Assembly: GCF_000407445.1 (NCBI RefSeq)
Contig: NZ_ASWB01000003.1
Span: 434,001 to 498,000, forward strand
Direction of reading: 5' to 3'
DNA length: 64,000 bases
From: Enterococcus moraviensis ATCC BAA-383
GTDB taxonomy: Bacteria; Bacillota; Bacilli; Lactobacillales; Enterococcaceae
Shown: positions 26,656 through 37,270 of the stretch, piece after piece
Layout: each line of letters begins with the position of its first letter
Position numbering within the stretch: position 1 is the stretch's first letter
Translations under genes and position numbers: made by a program
Notes under the pieces: generated by a model
What the model saw: the letters and a program-made list of their open reading frames with translations, nothing else
The model's database searches: none
Told to the model about the DNA's origin: nothing

Positions 26656-28830
26656 TTATTGATTCTCTTGATCGCTTGTTGAATCTGTTGTGTTTGAATA
26701 GTTAACCGTAATAGTACTTCCTTTTGCACGGCTTTCACCAGCACTTGGTGATGTATTTGAAGCAGTTCCTTTTGAGCGATCACCCGAACCTGCTGCATAG
26801 ACAAAACCATTACTTTCTATCTTGGCTTTCGCCTCAGATTCAGATAATCCCGTAACATCTGGAACTACGCTCGATTCTGGGCCTGAACTGACACGTAGGA
26901 TTACTTTACCTGTTTTGATATCAAATGATGTTCCTTCTTTTGGTTCTTGAGAAATCACTGTTCCTTTGTTTACCGTGTCACTCGCTTCATCGACTTGTTC
27001 ATACTTTATACCAAGGGCAACTAAATCCGTCACGACATTCTCATAAGAGCGTCCTACGTAATTTCCTAAAGAAATAGAACTTGATTCAGAACTCGTCGTT
27101 GTTTTATCTGGTCCGGAACTTACTGTTAAGGTGATTTTACCTTTTTTAGGATTAAATGGATTGCCTGCAGCTGGATTTTGAGCGATAACTAGATCTTTTG
27201 CTATTGTATCGCTTGGTTTATCCACTCGAGTGATTTGGCTTTCTTTGATGCCATAACTTAACAGCTCTGTTATTGCATTGTCGTAGCTGTAGCCTAAACT
27301 TGCATAATCCGCTAGGTAGATGTCATCAGGTCCTTCACTAACGACCAACGTGACTTCATCTGTTTTTGGATCAACTTCCTCGCCTTTTTCTGGCGTCTGG
27401 CTGATGACTTTGTCTTCCTCTACTTTAGAGTCTTTTTCTTTTTCGATTTTGATTTGGCTTTCTTTAAACCCTTGATCACCAAGTTTTTCAATAGCGACTT
27501 TATAACTGTCACCTGTAACGTCAACAATCTTGATTTTTTTGTTTCCAGAGCTGACGTATAGCTCGACTTCACGATTTTTTTTGACAGTCGAATCTATCTC
27601 AGGATCTGTCTTGACCACGTTTCCTTCTTCAATCTCGTCACTTTGTATTTGCTTTGCCTCTGCTTTAACTTTTAGACCAGCATCTTCCAACATTTTTCGT
27701 GCTTCTGCTTCTGTTTTATCCGCTACATTTGGAATCTTGGCTTCACTGCTGCCACGACTCGCAAAAAAGACTAGACCACCGATAACTAAAGTGATTGTCA
27801 GTATAATCATAGCAATAACTAACCTTTTCTTTGTCTTCTTTACTTTTACATCTTGCTCTTCGATTTCTTGATGCTCATTTCGCTCCTCTTTCGGAGTTTC
27901 CATTGTTTTAAACGAAGATGGCATCGCCATTTCATCTGTGATCGGCGTTAAAATTTTTGTTTCCCCCATCAAACCAGTTGGTTGCCATTTGGGTTCATTT
28001 AAACGATTTGCTGCCAACACAGTGTATAAATCCCGTGACATCTCTTCAGCCGTCTTATAGCGATCAGCTGGGTCTTTTGCCGTTGCATGCAAGACCACGT
28101 TTTCCAAAGATTGCGGAATATTAGGATCAAACATTTTAACCGATGGCATTTCTTCTTGAAAATGTTTTAAAGCGATTGTTACAGCGGACTCACCATCGAA
28201 CGGTACGTTTCCAGTCAGCATCTCGTATAAAATGATTCCCACTGCATAGACATCTGACTGATTCGTCGCCATACTACCGCGAGCTTGTTCTGGCGATAAA
28301 TAATGAACAGAGCCTAGCATAGTATTCGTCTGGGTGATGGAAGTTTCCGTCAACGCAATTGCGATTCCAAAATCAGTGATTTTAACAACGCCGCTTTCAT
28401 CCATCAAAATGTTTTGTGGTTTCAAATCTCTATGAATGATTCTATGTTCGTGCGCTAGCGAAACTGCTGATAAAATTTGTTCCATGATATCAACGATTTT
28501 TGCGTATGGAATTGGGTATTGCGTTTGAATAAATCTTTTCAGATCCATTCCTTTTACATATTCCATTACTAAGTATTGTAATCCATCTTCTTCGCCTACA
28601 TCATAAACGCTGACGATATTAGGATGGACCAATTCGGTTGCAGCTAAGGCCTCTCTTTGAAAGCGGCGAATTGCTGCTTGATCATTTTGGAAGTCAAAAC
28701 GTAGTACTTTAACAGCTACATCACGATCCAAAATCAAGTCATGTGCTAAAAACACATTTGCCATACCGCCGCTACCGATATTGCCAATAATATGATATCG
28801 ACCATTCAATTTTCTGCCGATTTCGATCAT
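26656..28830 (-). CDS. prkC: PASTA-domain Ser/Thr protein kinase (PrkC/IreK)
   Basis: A 724-residue membrane kinase. The cytoplasmic kinase domain (about residues 1-270) has [29 protein letters not shown] and DFGIAIA. One membrane helix lies near 340-360 ([20 protein letters not shown]). Five extracellular PASTA repeats follow, the third and fourth degenerate at their starts, then a Ser/Thr-rich tail. In E. faecalis the orthologue IreK controls cephalosporin tolerance and envelope stress, and is opposed by the phosphatase encoded just upstream. The two genes overlap by four bases. Confidence 0.95.
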   Translation of the reverse strand: MIEIGRKLNGRYHIIGNIGSGGMANVFLAHDLILDRDVAVKVLRFDFQNDQAAIRRFQREALAATELVHPNIVSVYDVGEEDGLQYLVMEYVKGMDLKRFIQTQYPIPYAKIVDIMEQILSAVSLAHEHRIIHRDLKPQNILMDESGVVKITDFGIAIALTETSITQTNTMLGSVHYLSPEQARGSMATNQSDVYAVGIILYEMLTGNVPFDGESAVTIALKHFQEEMPSVKMFDPNIPQSLENVVLHATAKDPADRYKTAEEMSRDLYTVLAANRLNEPKWQPTGLMGETKILTPITDEMAMPSSFKTMETPKEERNEHQEIEEQDVKVKKTKKRLVIAMIILTITLVIGGLVFFASRGSSEAKIPNVADKTEAEARKMLEDAGLKVKAEAKQIQSDEIEEGNVVKTDPEIDSTVKKNREVELYVSSGNKKIKIVDVTGDSYKVAIEKLGDQGFKESQIKIEKEKDSKVEEDKVISQTPEKGEEVDPKTDEVTLVVSEGPDDIYLADYASLGYSYDNAITELLSYGIKESQITRVDKPSDTIAKDLVIAQNPAAGNPFNPKKGKITLTVSSGPDKTTTSSESSSISLGNYVGRSYENVVTDLVALGIKYEQVDEASDTVNKGTVISQEPKEGTSFDIKTGKVILRVSSGPESSVVPDVTGLSESEAKAKIESNGFVYAAGSGDRSKGTASNTSPSAGESRAKGSTITVNYSNTTDSTSDQENQ

Positions 28831-29576
28831 TGGTTTTCCTCCTTCTGCTCGTCAAAATGGATCACTAACACGGTAATATTATCCGCGCCACCTGCTTCGT
28901 TTGCTGTTGCGATCAGCGTTTCAACTTTTTCATTTAATGGTCTTTCTGAAAGTAAAATAGTTAAAATAGTCTCCTCTGAGACCATATTTGTTAAGCCATC
29001 TGAGCATAGTAAAATGTAATCATCGGGCACCCAAAGATGGTTTGCCACATCGACTTCCACCGTTCTTGGCATTCCCAAAGAGCGTGTCAGGACATTTTTT
29101 CTTGGATGATTGGCAGCCATTTCCCGCGTGATTTCTCCAGATTTTACTAGTTCATTTACTAAAGAATGGTCTTCTGTTAGTTGGCGTAATTCATTATTGC
29201 GGACTAAATAAGCTCTACTATCCCCAATATTAGCCAATACAAATGATTGGTCTAATAATACTGCACTGACGATTGTCGTGCCCATACCTAAATATTCAGG
29301 TCGAGACTGGCCTTTTTCATAAATCATCTCATTTTCATCTTGAATCTCTTTGATCAGCCACTGCGCAGCTTTTTCAGATGTATCAATAAGGCTCTCTTGC
29401 CAACGTTCACCAAGATTGTTGACTGCCATTTGACTCGCAACATCTCCTGCCTGATGACCACCCATTCCGTCCGCTAAAATAGCTAAAGACACTCCCGACT
29501 GATTCTCGAATAATCCTGCATAATCTTGATTCGTATTTCGTTTCCGTCCGACATCTGTTTGAAAATTGATTTCCAC
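28827..29576 (-). CDS. stp: PP2C-family protein phosphatase (Stp/IreP)
   Basis: A 249-residue metal-dependent phosphatase. Metal-binding motifs are visible: [48 protein letters not shown] and the C-terminal [11 protein letters not shown]. It reverses phosphorylation by the adjacent PASTA kinase. It follows rsmB by 15 bases and overlaps prkC, so the three are translated from one message. Confidence 0.95.
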   Translation of the reverse strand: MEINFQTDVGRKRNTNQDYAGLFENQSGVSLAILADGMGGHQAGDVASQMAVNNLGERWQESLIDTSEKAAQWLIKEIQDENEMIYEKGQSRPEYLGMGTTIVSAVLLDQSFVLANIGDSRAYLVRNNELRQLTEDHSLVNELVKSGEITREMAANHPRKNVLTRSLGMPRTVEVDVANHLWVPDDYILLCSDGLTNMVSEETILTILLSERPLNEKVETLIATANEAGGADNITVLVIHFDEQKEENQ

Positions 29577-29591
29577 TATGCTTCACCTCGT

Positions 29592-30956
29592 TTAGCAAAC
29601 TTTTTGCATACAACAAATAAAAAATCCATCCGTCCCTAATTGATGCGGGTATAATGTGAGCATCTGATCTTGTATAGCAGGCTGAACAGCCTCGCTAACA
29701 CTCACGTCGATTTTCTTAAATTCTGGATGCTTTTGTAAAAATGTTGCAATAACTTCTTGATTTTCTTCTTCGGTAATCGTACATGTGCTATAGACCATTA
29801 TACCGCATTGTTTCAATGTTTTGGCAACACTTTCTAGAATTTCTAGCTGAATTTTAGGTAATTGTTCAAAATCTTGTGCAGATTTATTGTATTTAATATC
29901 TGGTTTACGGCGCATTAGTCCTAGACCTGAACAAGGCGCATCTACTAAAATACGATCAAAATATTCTGCTGGAAACTCTTCTCCTACCTTGCGCGCATCC
30001 AATTTTTCAGTATCAACGACATCTTTTACATGAAGACGTTCAGCATTTTGCTTGATTAATTTAATTTTATGATCATGAATATCTAAAGATTTCACCCGAC
30101 CACCTTTTGTTGCATCAAGGAACGTTGCAATGTGCGTTGTTTTCCCTCCAGGTGCTGCACATGCGTCTAATACAACATGATTTTTTTCGATCTGCATGGC
30201 TGGGGCAACAAGCATCGAGCTTTCATCTTGGATCGTCAATTTACCAGCATCGAATAAATAATTCCCTGCTAAAAAACCTTTTTCAGCAACTACTCCATAA
30301 GGTGAAACTTGACTGGCAGACGCATCAATATGATCCTTTTGCAATTCTTCTAAGGCTTCTTCAATACTGATTTCACGAAGATCCACACGCCCACTAACAT
30401 GACTCTTTTCAAAAAGCGATAATCCTAATTTTCTAGTTTCTTCCAGTCCCATTTGATTGATCAGTTTCTCAGTCAACCACTTTGGCATACTGATTTCTAC
30501 AGATAATCGTTCCACAGGATCTTGGATAGCCTCTAAGCTAGGTGCTCCTTCACGTTGAAATGCCCTAAGTACACCGTTCACAAATTTACCGATGCCGACA
30601 TTTCCTCGGTGTTTCCCGATTTCCACGGCTTCATTGATGATAGCATGATCAGGAATTTTATCTAAAAATACTAATTGGTAAATCGACAAGCTAAGTAAAT
30701 TTTTCACCCAGCTATCTACTTTTTTAGGGTTTGTAATAAAGGGTGTTAAATAATATTCTAGTAGCAACTTGCGGCTGATTGTGCCATACACAAGTTCCGT
30801 GAACAAACGACTGTCTTTTTCTCCTAACGCCGATTTATTGATCATTTCATTTAATAATAAATTGGAGTACGCTCCACCGTTATCTACACGCTCAATCGTT
30901 CTTAATGCCACATAGCGGACAGAACTCTTTACTCTTGCTGGTATTTTTTTCCCCAT
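29592..30956 (-). CDS. rsmB: 16S rRNA (cytosine-967-C5) methyltransferase
   Basis: A 454-residue fusion of an N-terminal NusB-like RNA-binding domain (about 1-150) and a SAM-dependent m5C methyltransferase. SAM site DACAAPGGKTTHIA; the two conserved cysteines are in VDAPCSGLG and YSTCTITEEEN. Length and order are normal. It is placed fmt-rsmB-stp-prkC, as in B. subtilis and most lactic acid bacteria. Confidence 0.95.
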   Translation of the reverse strand: MGKKIPARVKSSVRYVALRTIERVDNGGAYSNLLLNEMINKSALGEKDSRLFTELVYGTISRKLLLEYYLTPFITNPKKVDSWVKNLLSLSIYQLVFLDKIPDHAIINEAVEIGKHRGNVGIGKFVNGVLRAFQREGAPSLEAIQDPVERLSVEISMPKWLTEKLINQMGLEETRKLGLSLFEKSHVSGRVDLREISIEEALEELQKDHIDASASQVSPYGVVAEKGFLAGNYLFDAGKLTIQDESSMLVAPAMQIEKNHVVLDACAAPGGKTTHIATFLDATKGGRVKSLDIHDHKIKLIKQNAERLHVKDVVDTEKLDARKVGEEFPAEYFDRILVDAPCSGLGLMRRKPDIKYNKSAQDFEQLPKIQLEILESVAKTLKQCGIMVYSTCTITEEENQEVIATFLQKHPEFKKIDVSVSEAVQPAIQDQMLTLYPHQLGTDGFFICCMQKVC

Positions 30957-30961
30957 ATTGA

Positions 30962-31903
30962 CTAGCCCACCTTATCTGATTCTGCAACTGTTTTGCCGAC
31001 CCCGTTTAAGAAGTCTTGGATGAATAACTTACCTTTACCCGAAGGCTGAATCGTGTTTATCGAAAGAACCGTTCCTTCGCCACATGCGATCCATAGCTCT
31101 TTTTTACTACGTTTGATGATTGTTCCAGGAATAGCTGTCGTTGTTTCTGCGATAGGTGTAACATCCCATAGCTTCCAGTTCGTGTCATTATATGTGGTAA
31201 ATGCAGTTGGCCATGGACGCATGCCACGCACTTGATTGTCCACTTGTTCTGCTGTTTTCGCCCAGTCGATTCGTTCTTGTTCTCTTGTAATGTTTGGAGA
31301 AAATGTCACTTGATTTTCGTCTTGAGGAATCGGTGTAATTTCATTAGCTAAAAGTTTAGGTAATGTATCTAACAACAATTCTTTTCCGACCACACTTAAA
31401 CGTTCAAACATCGTACCTACATCATCCGATTTGGTGATTGGAATCGCCCGTTGCGAAAGAATATCGCCAGCATCCATTTTCTTCACCATTTCCATGATTG
31501 TAACGCCTGTTTCTTTTTCTCCTTCGATAATGGAGTAATGAACAGGAGCGCCGCCACGGTATTTTGGCAATAATGACGCATGAACATTGACTGCACCAAA
31601 CTTAGGTGCGTTTAAAATTTTCTCTGGTAAAAATTGTCCAAAAGCGGCTGTCACAATTAGATCAGGCGCAAGTTCGATGATTTTTTCCATTTCAGGTGAA
31701 CCTGAGATTTTTTCTGGTTGTAAAACAAGCAATCCGTGTTTGACTGCTGCTTCTTTTACTGGTGTTGGCGTGATTACTTTTTTCCGTCCAACTGGTCGAT
31801 CAGGTTGTGTCACGACTGCTTGTATTTCATAACCATTTTCGATCAGTCCTTCTAAAATAGGCACTGAAAAAGCGGGTGTTCCCATAAAAATTAGTTTAGT
31901 CAT
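30962..31903 (-). CDS. fmt: Methionyl-tRNA formyltransferase
   Basis: A 313-residue enzyme that formylates initiator Met-tRNA using 10-formyl-THF. N-terminal FMGTPAFSVPIL, catalytic region NVHASLLPKYRGGAPVHYSI, and a C-terminal OB-like tRNA-binding domain from about residue 205. The start overlaps def by eight bases; the deformylase that later removes the formyl group is thus co-translated with it. Confidence 0.96.
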   Translation of the reverse strand: MTKLIFMGTPAFSVPILEGLIENGYEIQAVVTQPDRPVGRKKVITPTPVKEAAVKHGLLVLQPEKISGSPEMEKIIELAPDLIVTAAFGQFLPEKILNAPKFGAVNVHASLLPKYRGGAPVHYSIIEGEKETGVTIMEMVKKMDAGDILSQRAIPITKSDDVGTMFERLSVVGKELLLDTLPKLLANEITPIPQDENQVTFSPNITREQERIDWAKTAEQVDNQVRGMRPWPTAFTTYNDTNWKLWDVTPIAETTTAIPGTIIKRSKKELWIACGEGTVLSINTIQPSGKGKLFIQDFLNGVGKTVAESDKVG

Positions 31904-32390
31904 CTAAATGTTCCTCCATATATGCTTCTAAATCTTCTGGTTTGATTGGGTCAATGATTTTATCAATAAATAATTCCCCATTGAGATGATCGATTTCATG
32001 TTGAAACGCTCTAGCTAGATAACCATATGCCGTTACCTCGATTTCGTCTCCTTCGCGATCAAAATAACGAACAGTTACCTCATCGGCTCGCTCCACAGTT
32101 CCATAAGTCTCTGGAATACTCAAACAGCCTTCCACATCGATATCGCTACCTTTACGCTCGATGATTTCAGGATTGATCAATTCAAATAAACCTGTTTCTT
32201 CATCGACTTCAATCACTGCAAGTTGAAGATTTTTCCCAATTTGGGGTGCTGCCAAACCGATGCCGTCATGGGCAACCATTGTTTCATACATATCTTCTAA
32301 AAGTGTAATGGTTTCATCCGTGATCATAGTCACAGGTTTTGCTTTTTGTTTCAGACGTTCATTAGGGTGTATCACTATAGGATAGCGCAT
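31896..32390 (-). CDS. def: Peptide deformylase, type I
   Basis: A 164-residue metalloenzyme removing the N-formyl group from new proteins. Three motifs are present: GIGLAAPQIG, EGCLSIPETYG (metal-binding Cys) and QHEIDHLNGELF (HEXXH). The short, insert-free sequence fits type I and not the longer type II typical of many Gram-positives, so a second deformylase may exist elsewhere in the genome. Confidence 0.95.
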   Translation of the reverse strand: MRYPIVIHPNERLKQKAKPVTMITDETITLLEDMYETMVAHDGIGLAAPQIGKNLQLAVIEVDEETGLFELINPEIIERKGSDIDVEGCLSIPETYGTVERADEVTVRYFDREGDEIEVTAYGYLARAFQHEIDHLNGELFIDKIIDPIKPEDLEAYMEEHLDD

Positions 32391-32413
32391 AGAGTTTCCT
32401 TTCTTTGATAAAG

Positions 32414-34846
32414 CTAGATAAAGTTCATCGGCTCAGCATCGATCGATAATTTCAAGCCATGAGCTGTTGCTCTTTGAGTGTCGGTCAGTATTTTTTTTAA
32501 GATATTTTGTAAATTAGGTTCGTTTTTATATTTTATGATTACTTGGTAAAAGTAACGATTATTGACACGCATGATCGCGTTAGGCGTTGGTCCAAGTAAA
32601 ATACTTTGGTCAGACAAGCCTGCTTTCAGTTCCTTGACGATTTCAAACATCTGCTTCGCTGCTTGATTTTCTTCTGGATGGCTTGCTGTGATTTGTACCG
32701 TAAAATAAAACGGTGGGTAATCCCCGCGATGACGGACGTACATTTCTTTTTGATAAAAGTCCTCATAATCTTGGGCTTTTGCTAATTGAATAGCGTAATG
32801 TTCAGGATTAAACGATTGGATAATCACTTCTCCCGGCTTTTCTGCTCGCCCTGCTCGACCGCTGACTTGGGTCAATAGCTGAAATGTTCGTTCACTTGAT
32901 CTAAAATCCGGCAAATTAAGTGCGGTATCAGCATTTAAAACACCAACTAACGTTACATTTGGAAAATCCAATCCTTTAGCAATCATTTGTGTTCCAAGCA
33001 AAATATCTGCTTCATGATTACCAAAAGCTGTCAAAATTTTCTCATGCGCTCCTTTTCGCCTTGTTGTATCCACGTCCATTCGCAAAACACGACTTTCAGG
33101 GAATAACGCTTTAAGCTCTTCTTCCACTTTTTGCGTTCCAGTTCCATAATAACGGATTTTATCTCCCCCGCAATTTGGACAATGATAAGGAATACGTTCT
33201 TCATGACCACAATAATGGCATTTCATTGTTTTGGTATCCATATGGAGCGTCAGCGAGATATCACAGTTTGGGCAAGGTAAAACATACCCGCAATCTCGGC
33301 ACATCACAAAAGAAGAATAGCCACGACGATTTAGTAATAACACGCTTTGTTCTTTTTTTACTAAACGATCTTGGATTTTCTCTTGTAGCGCTAGTGAAAA
33401 GGATGAAGTATTTTTATTTTGAATTTCTTCCCGCATATCCACAACCTCAATTGTTGGTAGTGTCGCTGTTTGATTGGCTCTTTTGGATAACACTAAGCGT
33501 TCGTACACATTTTTTTGCGCCCGTGCTCGTGTCTCTAATGAAGGTGTCGCGCTTCCTAAAACCACTGGACAATTGTGATACACACCTCGCCAAATCGCTA
33601 AATCCCGTGCATGATAACGTGGCGTTTCTTCTTGTTTATAGCTCGCCTCATGTTCTTCATCTATAATCACAACACCCAAGTTTTCCAATGGAGCAAAAAT
33701 CGCTGAACGTACGCCTACTACAACTTGGGCTTCACCACGTTCGATTTTGCGCCATTCATCATATTTTTCACCTTGAGATAACGCACTATGCATGACTGCG
33801 ACCTGTTCGCCAAATCGACTTTTAAAGCGATGGACCATCTGAGGCGTTAACGAAATTTCAGGTACTAGCATCATAGCTGTTTTCCCTTGATTCAAGACTT
33901 CTGCAATGACTTGGAGGTAAACTTCGGTTTTCCCACTACCCGTAATTCCTTCTAGTAAGTATGTTTTACTTAGGCCTTGATTCATCGATCCTAGAATTTT
34001 ATCTACGGCATTTTGTTGTTCATCGTTTAACGCTAATGCTGTTGTTTTTTCAAATGTATGATTTGCAAATGGATCACGATACGCTTCAGCTTCTATGAAC
34101 GTCAACCATTGTCTATTCGCTCCGTCATTTAACACAGCTGTACTAAAGCCTAGCTCTTTCATTTCTTTGACCGTAGTCATTTTTTCTAAGCCTAATTGCT
34201 GTAGGTAGTTGATCAATTGTTCTTTTTTCTGTGAGCCTTTTCTAAGCTCCATTCGTGCTTCTTCTAGCTGATTGAAATCTTTTAATGCTTGTATATAACG
34301 AATCGTTTTTACTCTGTTTCGCGTATTTACCTCATAGCGAATATCCACTTTTTGTTGTTTTCTAAGTTGCATCAACTGCGGTAAAATATTCCGAGCCAAA
34401 GCATCTTCCCAAGCAATTTCATCTAAGCCGTAAAATAACTCGTCTTGCAGTACTTCATTTAATTCATCTGTTAAATATATGTATTTGCTATAATCTGCAC
34501 GCATTACGCTAGGCAGCATTGTTTGTAAGCAAGTGATTTTAAAGGCAAATGTTTTTTCTTTCATATAATCAGCCAGTTCCAACAATTCAGTATTAAGGAC
34601 TGGTTTTAAATCTAATACAGAAAGAATTTCTTTCCATTCGAACTTTTGAGCTGCAATCACTTCGTCAGAAACGTCGTCTATCGCTAAAACAAACCCTTGT
34701 AAATGCCGGTTTCCATTCCCAAAAGGAACTTCTACTCGCATCCCAACCGTTAATTGTTGTTCTAAGTTAAAAGGAATCAGATAAGTAAACGGTTGATCTG
34801 TCTGCATTGTCGGTACATCAACGATCACTTGGGCCGCTTTTCTCAT
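32414..34846 (-). CDS. priA: Primosomal replication protein PriA
   Basis: An 810-residue helicase that reloads the replisome at stalled forks. N-terminal 3'-end DNA-binding domain, Walker A GITGSGKTEVY, the DEEH box in IIDEEHEASYKQ, then a zinc-binding insert with paired cysteines (CRDCGY, CPNC, CHYCG, CPNCGG), and motif VI in QVSGRAGRAEK. First gene of the priA-def-fmt-rsmB-stp-prkC run, separated from rpoZ by a terminator. Confidence 0.96.
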   Translation of the reverse strand: MRKAAQVIVDVPTMQTDQPFTYLIPFNLEQQLTVGMRVEVPFGNGNRHLQGFVLAIDDVSDEVIAAQKFEWKEILSVLDLKPVLNTELLELADYMKEKTFAFKITCLQTMLPSVMRADYSKYIYLTDELNEVLQDELFYGLDEIAWEDALARNILPQLMQLRKQQKVDIRYEVNTRNRVKTIRYIQALKDFNQLEEARMELRKGSQKKEQLINYLQQLGLEKMTTVKEMKELGFSTAVLNDGANRQWLTFIEAEAYRDPFANHTFEKTTALALNDEQQNAVDKILGSMNQGLSKTYLLEGITGSGKTEVYLQVIAEVLNQGKTAMMLVPEISLTPQMVHRFKSRFGEQVAVMHSALSQGEKYDEWRKIERGEAQVVVGVRSAIFAPLENLGVVIIDEEHEASYKQEETPRYHARDLAIWRGVYHNCPVVLGSATPSLETRARAQKNVYERLVLSKRANQTATLPTIEVVDMREEIQNKNTSSFSLALQEKIQDRLVKKEQSVLLLNRRGYSSFVMCRDCGYVLPCPNCDISLTLHMDTKTMKCHYCGHEERIPYHCPNCGGDKIRYYGTGTQKVEEELKALFPESRVLRMDVDTTRRKGAHEKILTAFGNHEADILLGTQMIAKGLDFPNVTLVGVLNADTALNLPDFRSSERTFQLLTQVSGRAGRAEKPGEVIIQSFNPEHYAIQLAKAQDYEDFYQKEMYVRHRGDYPPFYFTVQITASHPEENQAAKQMFEIVKELKAGLSDQSILLGPTPNAIMRVNNRYFYQVIIKYKNEPNLQNILKKILTDTQRATAHGLKLSIDAEPMNFI

Positions 34847-35008
34847 AACTATTCCTCCATTCTGTATTTATTGAATTATGCCATCACTAGATAATCTGCT
34901 CAGCTTTTCTTTGCCTATTGTACTAAAGAATCAGGCATTTGTCTTGTTCCTCTGATTTCTGTTACTAAAAATTAAAGCACTTATTCATTGTTCCACTTCG
35001 AAACATAT

Positions 35009-35052
35009 AAAAACTGAGATGAAAACTTTTTATGGTTTCATCCCAGTTTCAA
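35009..35052 (-). terminator. gmk-rpoZ terminator
   Basis: Arms AAACTG-GATGAAA and TTTCATC-CAGTTT (35011-35049), ending in T residues on the minus strand. It is placed just after the rpoZ stop and before the priA promoter region. Confidence 0.8.
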
Positions 35053-35057
35053 CTATT

Positions 35058-35363
35058 TTATAAACTTTTTTCTTCGCGAATGCGGTTTTCAAGTTCTTTT
35101 TGTTCTTGTTCGTGTCTCATTTTTTGTTCTTCTTTTGCCATACGCATTCTTTCGCGTTTTTCTTCTGGGCGAGGATCATTGATCACTGTTGCAGCGTCGA
35201 TTTCTTCCAATGCTTGGCCTACGCTTTTTACAGATTCAAAGCTTTCTAGTGTTGGTTGTGCACCTTCGTCTAATTCGTGAGCACGTTTACTTGCTAAGAT
35301 AACAAGTGAATATTTTGATGGTACTTCTTTTAATAATGAGTCAATAGATGGTTTTAACATCAT
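35058..35363 (-). CDS. rpoZ: RNA polymerase omega subunit
   Basis: A 101-residue omega subunit that helps assemble beta prime into RNA polymerase. [20 protein letters not shown] and [11 protein letters not shown] are the conserved N-terminal core. The C-terminal 40 residues are a charged Glu/Arg/Lys helix ([14 protein letters not shown]) that is longer than in Proteobacteria. It sits 4 bases after gmk, as usual in Firmicutes. Confidence 0.95.
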   Translation of the reverse strand: MMLKPSIDSLLKEVPSKYSLVILASKRAHELDEGAQPTLESFESVKSVGQALEEIDAATVINDPRPEEKRERMRMAKEEQKMRHEQEQKELENRIREEKSL

Positions 35364-35367
35364 AAGG

Positions 35368-35994
<627 letters not shown>

Positions 35995-35999
35995 TCATT

Positions 36000-36118
36000 A
36001 AAAGCTGAATGAACCTGTTTAGTTCTGACTGAAAAATAGGGAAAGATGATTGTGCCGGTTTTTGGCACTAGCAGCTTTCATCTTTTTTCCGAAGAACTGG
36101 TTCATAAAGCTAGATAAG
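36000..36118. repeat. Palindromic intergenic repeat, cluster C unit 1
   Basis: Left end AAAGCTGAATGAACC, right end GGTTCATAAAGCTAGATAAG. Internal shared blocks GTTTAGTTCTGACTG and AAAAATAGGGAAAGATG pair with CATCTTTTTTCC and AGAACT. The tip carries an extra GTGCC-GGTTTTT-GGCAC hairpin. Confidence 0.8.
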
Positions 36119-36120
36119 TT

Positions 36121-36236
36121 AAAAGCTGAACAGGCTCGTTTAGGGTCGACTGGAAAATAGGAAAATATGAGAGTGGCGCTTTTTGCCACAATCAGATTTT
36201 ATCTTTTTCCCAAGAGACTAGCCTGTAAAGCTAGAC
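36121..36236. repeat. Palindromic intergenic repeat, cluster C unit 2
   Basis: Same plan as unit 1, with arms changed in concert: ACAGGCT at left pairs with AGCCTGT at right. The tip is GTGGCG-CTTTTT-GCCAC. The right end is AAAGCTAGACATT. Confidence 0.8.
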
Positions 36237-36240
36237 ATTT

Positions 36241-36358
36241 TAAAGCTGAATGAACCCGTTTAGTTCTGACTGAAAAATAAAGAAACAGGACTAAGGCGCT
36301 TTCTGCCTCATTCAGGTTTTATCTTTTTTCCGAGAGACTAGCTCATGAAGCTAGATAA
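36241..36358. repeat. Palindromic intergenic repeat, cluster C unit 3
   Basis: Close to unit 1 at the left end (AAAGCTGAATGAACC), with GGCG-CTTTC-TGCC at the tip and GAAGCTAGATAAG at the right end. The right arm (GAGACTAGCTCAT) pairs only partly with the left, suggesting drift or exchange between units. Confidence 0.75.
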
Positions 36359-36442
36359 GTTAATAAAGTATTAGTTCTATAATGCACTTTTTTTCAGCAA
36401 TTTTCAAGACTTTACTGTAGAATATTTTCAAAACTAATGTTA

Positions 36443-36501
36443 TTGATTTATTTGTGACATATGGTAAAATTGAAATTCGCTGATATAAACTCTTTATATC
36501 A
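36443..36501 (+). promoter_or_regulatory. Promoter and palindrome upstream of the WxL gene
   Basis: TTGATT (36443-36448), 16-base spacer, TAAAAT (36465-36470). Just past the expected start point lies a perfect palindrome with arms TGATATAAA (36481-36489) and TTTATATCA (36493-36501), separated by CTC. It may be an operator or a 5' stem-loop; it ends 22 bases before the WxL start codon. Confidence 0.5.
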
Positions 36502-36523
36502 ACGAAAGAAAGGATGTTGAAAT

Positions 36524-37249
36524 ATGAAAATCAAAAAGTTAGTTGTTGGTACTTCTATGCTTGTATGTACACTTATGTTGAGCGCAACGAGTGTCGCAGC
36601 AGAAGAAATACAAGCCAAAAGTGAGGTCAGCATAGACGTTACTCCAGGAGAATTGGAGTTAGTAGCCGCTCACCCACTAGAATTTGGAGAAATAAAATAT
36701 TCATCTACTAAACAAGAGATACCTGTAAGAATTAATGACATTAATAGTTATCGTTCGGCTTTTCTAGAGCCTCTACCAATTGGCTGGACTGGGGGTCCTA
36801 TAAACCCTTCATTAATCGAGATTAAAGATGATCGTGTTATGGAAAATCATACCTGGCAACTCGTTGCAAGTATGGCCCCTCTAAAAAACAAAACAACAGG
36901 TTCTGAAATTACTAATGCGAAATTAATATTAAAAAAACCGATAGATCATTATAATCAACTGACGACACATACTAACTCGTTTGAATTAAAATCAAATAAT
37001 ACACCTGTACAAATCGTGCATGCCACGGGTGATTACGCTCCAGGACGCCATGCAATTAGTTTCTTTGAAAATATAAAATTCGTAGGCGCACAACAAAACA
37101 ACTACGCTCTCACGCCAGGTCCATATACAACAAATGATATTACCTTAGAGATCCCTAGTGGCACATCAAATCAAGAAGGATCATTATCAACTGAAATCAC
37201 TTGGACTTTGACAGATACTCCCGGCGATTATGTAATTGAGATTCAGTAA
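36524..37249 (+). CDS. WxL-domain surface protein
   Basis: A 241-residue secreted protein. The signal peptide (about 1-27) ends SATSVAAEE. The C-terminal WxL domain attaches such proteins non-covalently to peptidoglycan; both WxL motifs are seen, TWQLVAS in the middle and ITWTLTDTPG near the end. Little lies outside the domain, so this is a small WxL protein without an adhesin module. It sits 21 bases before a DUF916/DUF3324 gene, the standard partner in WxL loci of enterococci, lactobacilli and Listeria. Confidence 0.92.
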   Translation: MKIKKLVVGTSMLVCTLMLSATSVAAEEIQAKSEVSIDVTPGELELVAAHPLEFGEIKYSSTKQEIPVRINDINSYRSAFLEPLPIGWTGGPINPSLIEIKDDRVMENHTWQLVASMAPLKNKTTGSEITNAKLILKKPIDHYNQLTTHTNSFELKSNNTPVQIVHATGDYAPGRHAISFFENIKFVGAQQNNYALTPGPYTTNDITLEIPSGTSNQEGSLSTEITWTLTDTPGDYVIEIQ

Positions 37250-37270
37250 TCAACAACAAAGGAGTCGTTC

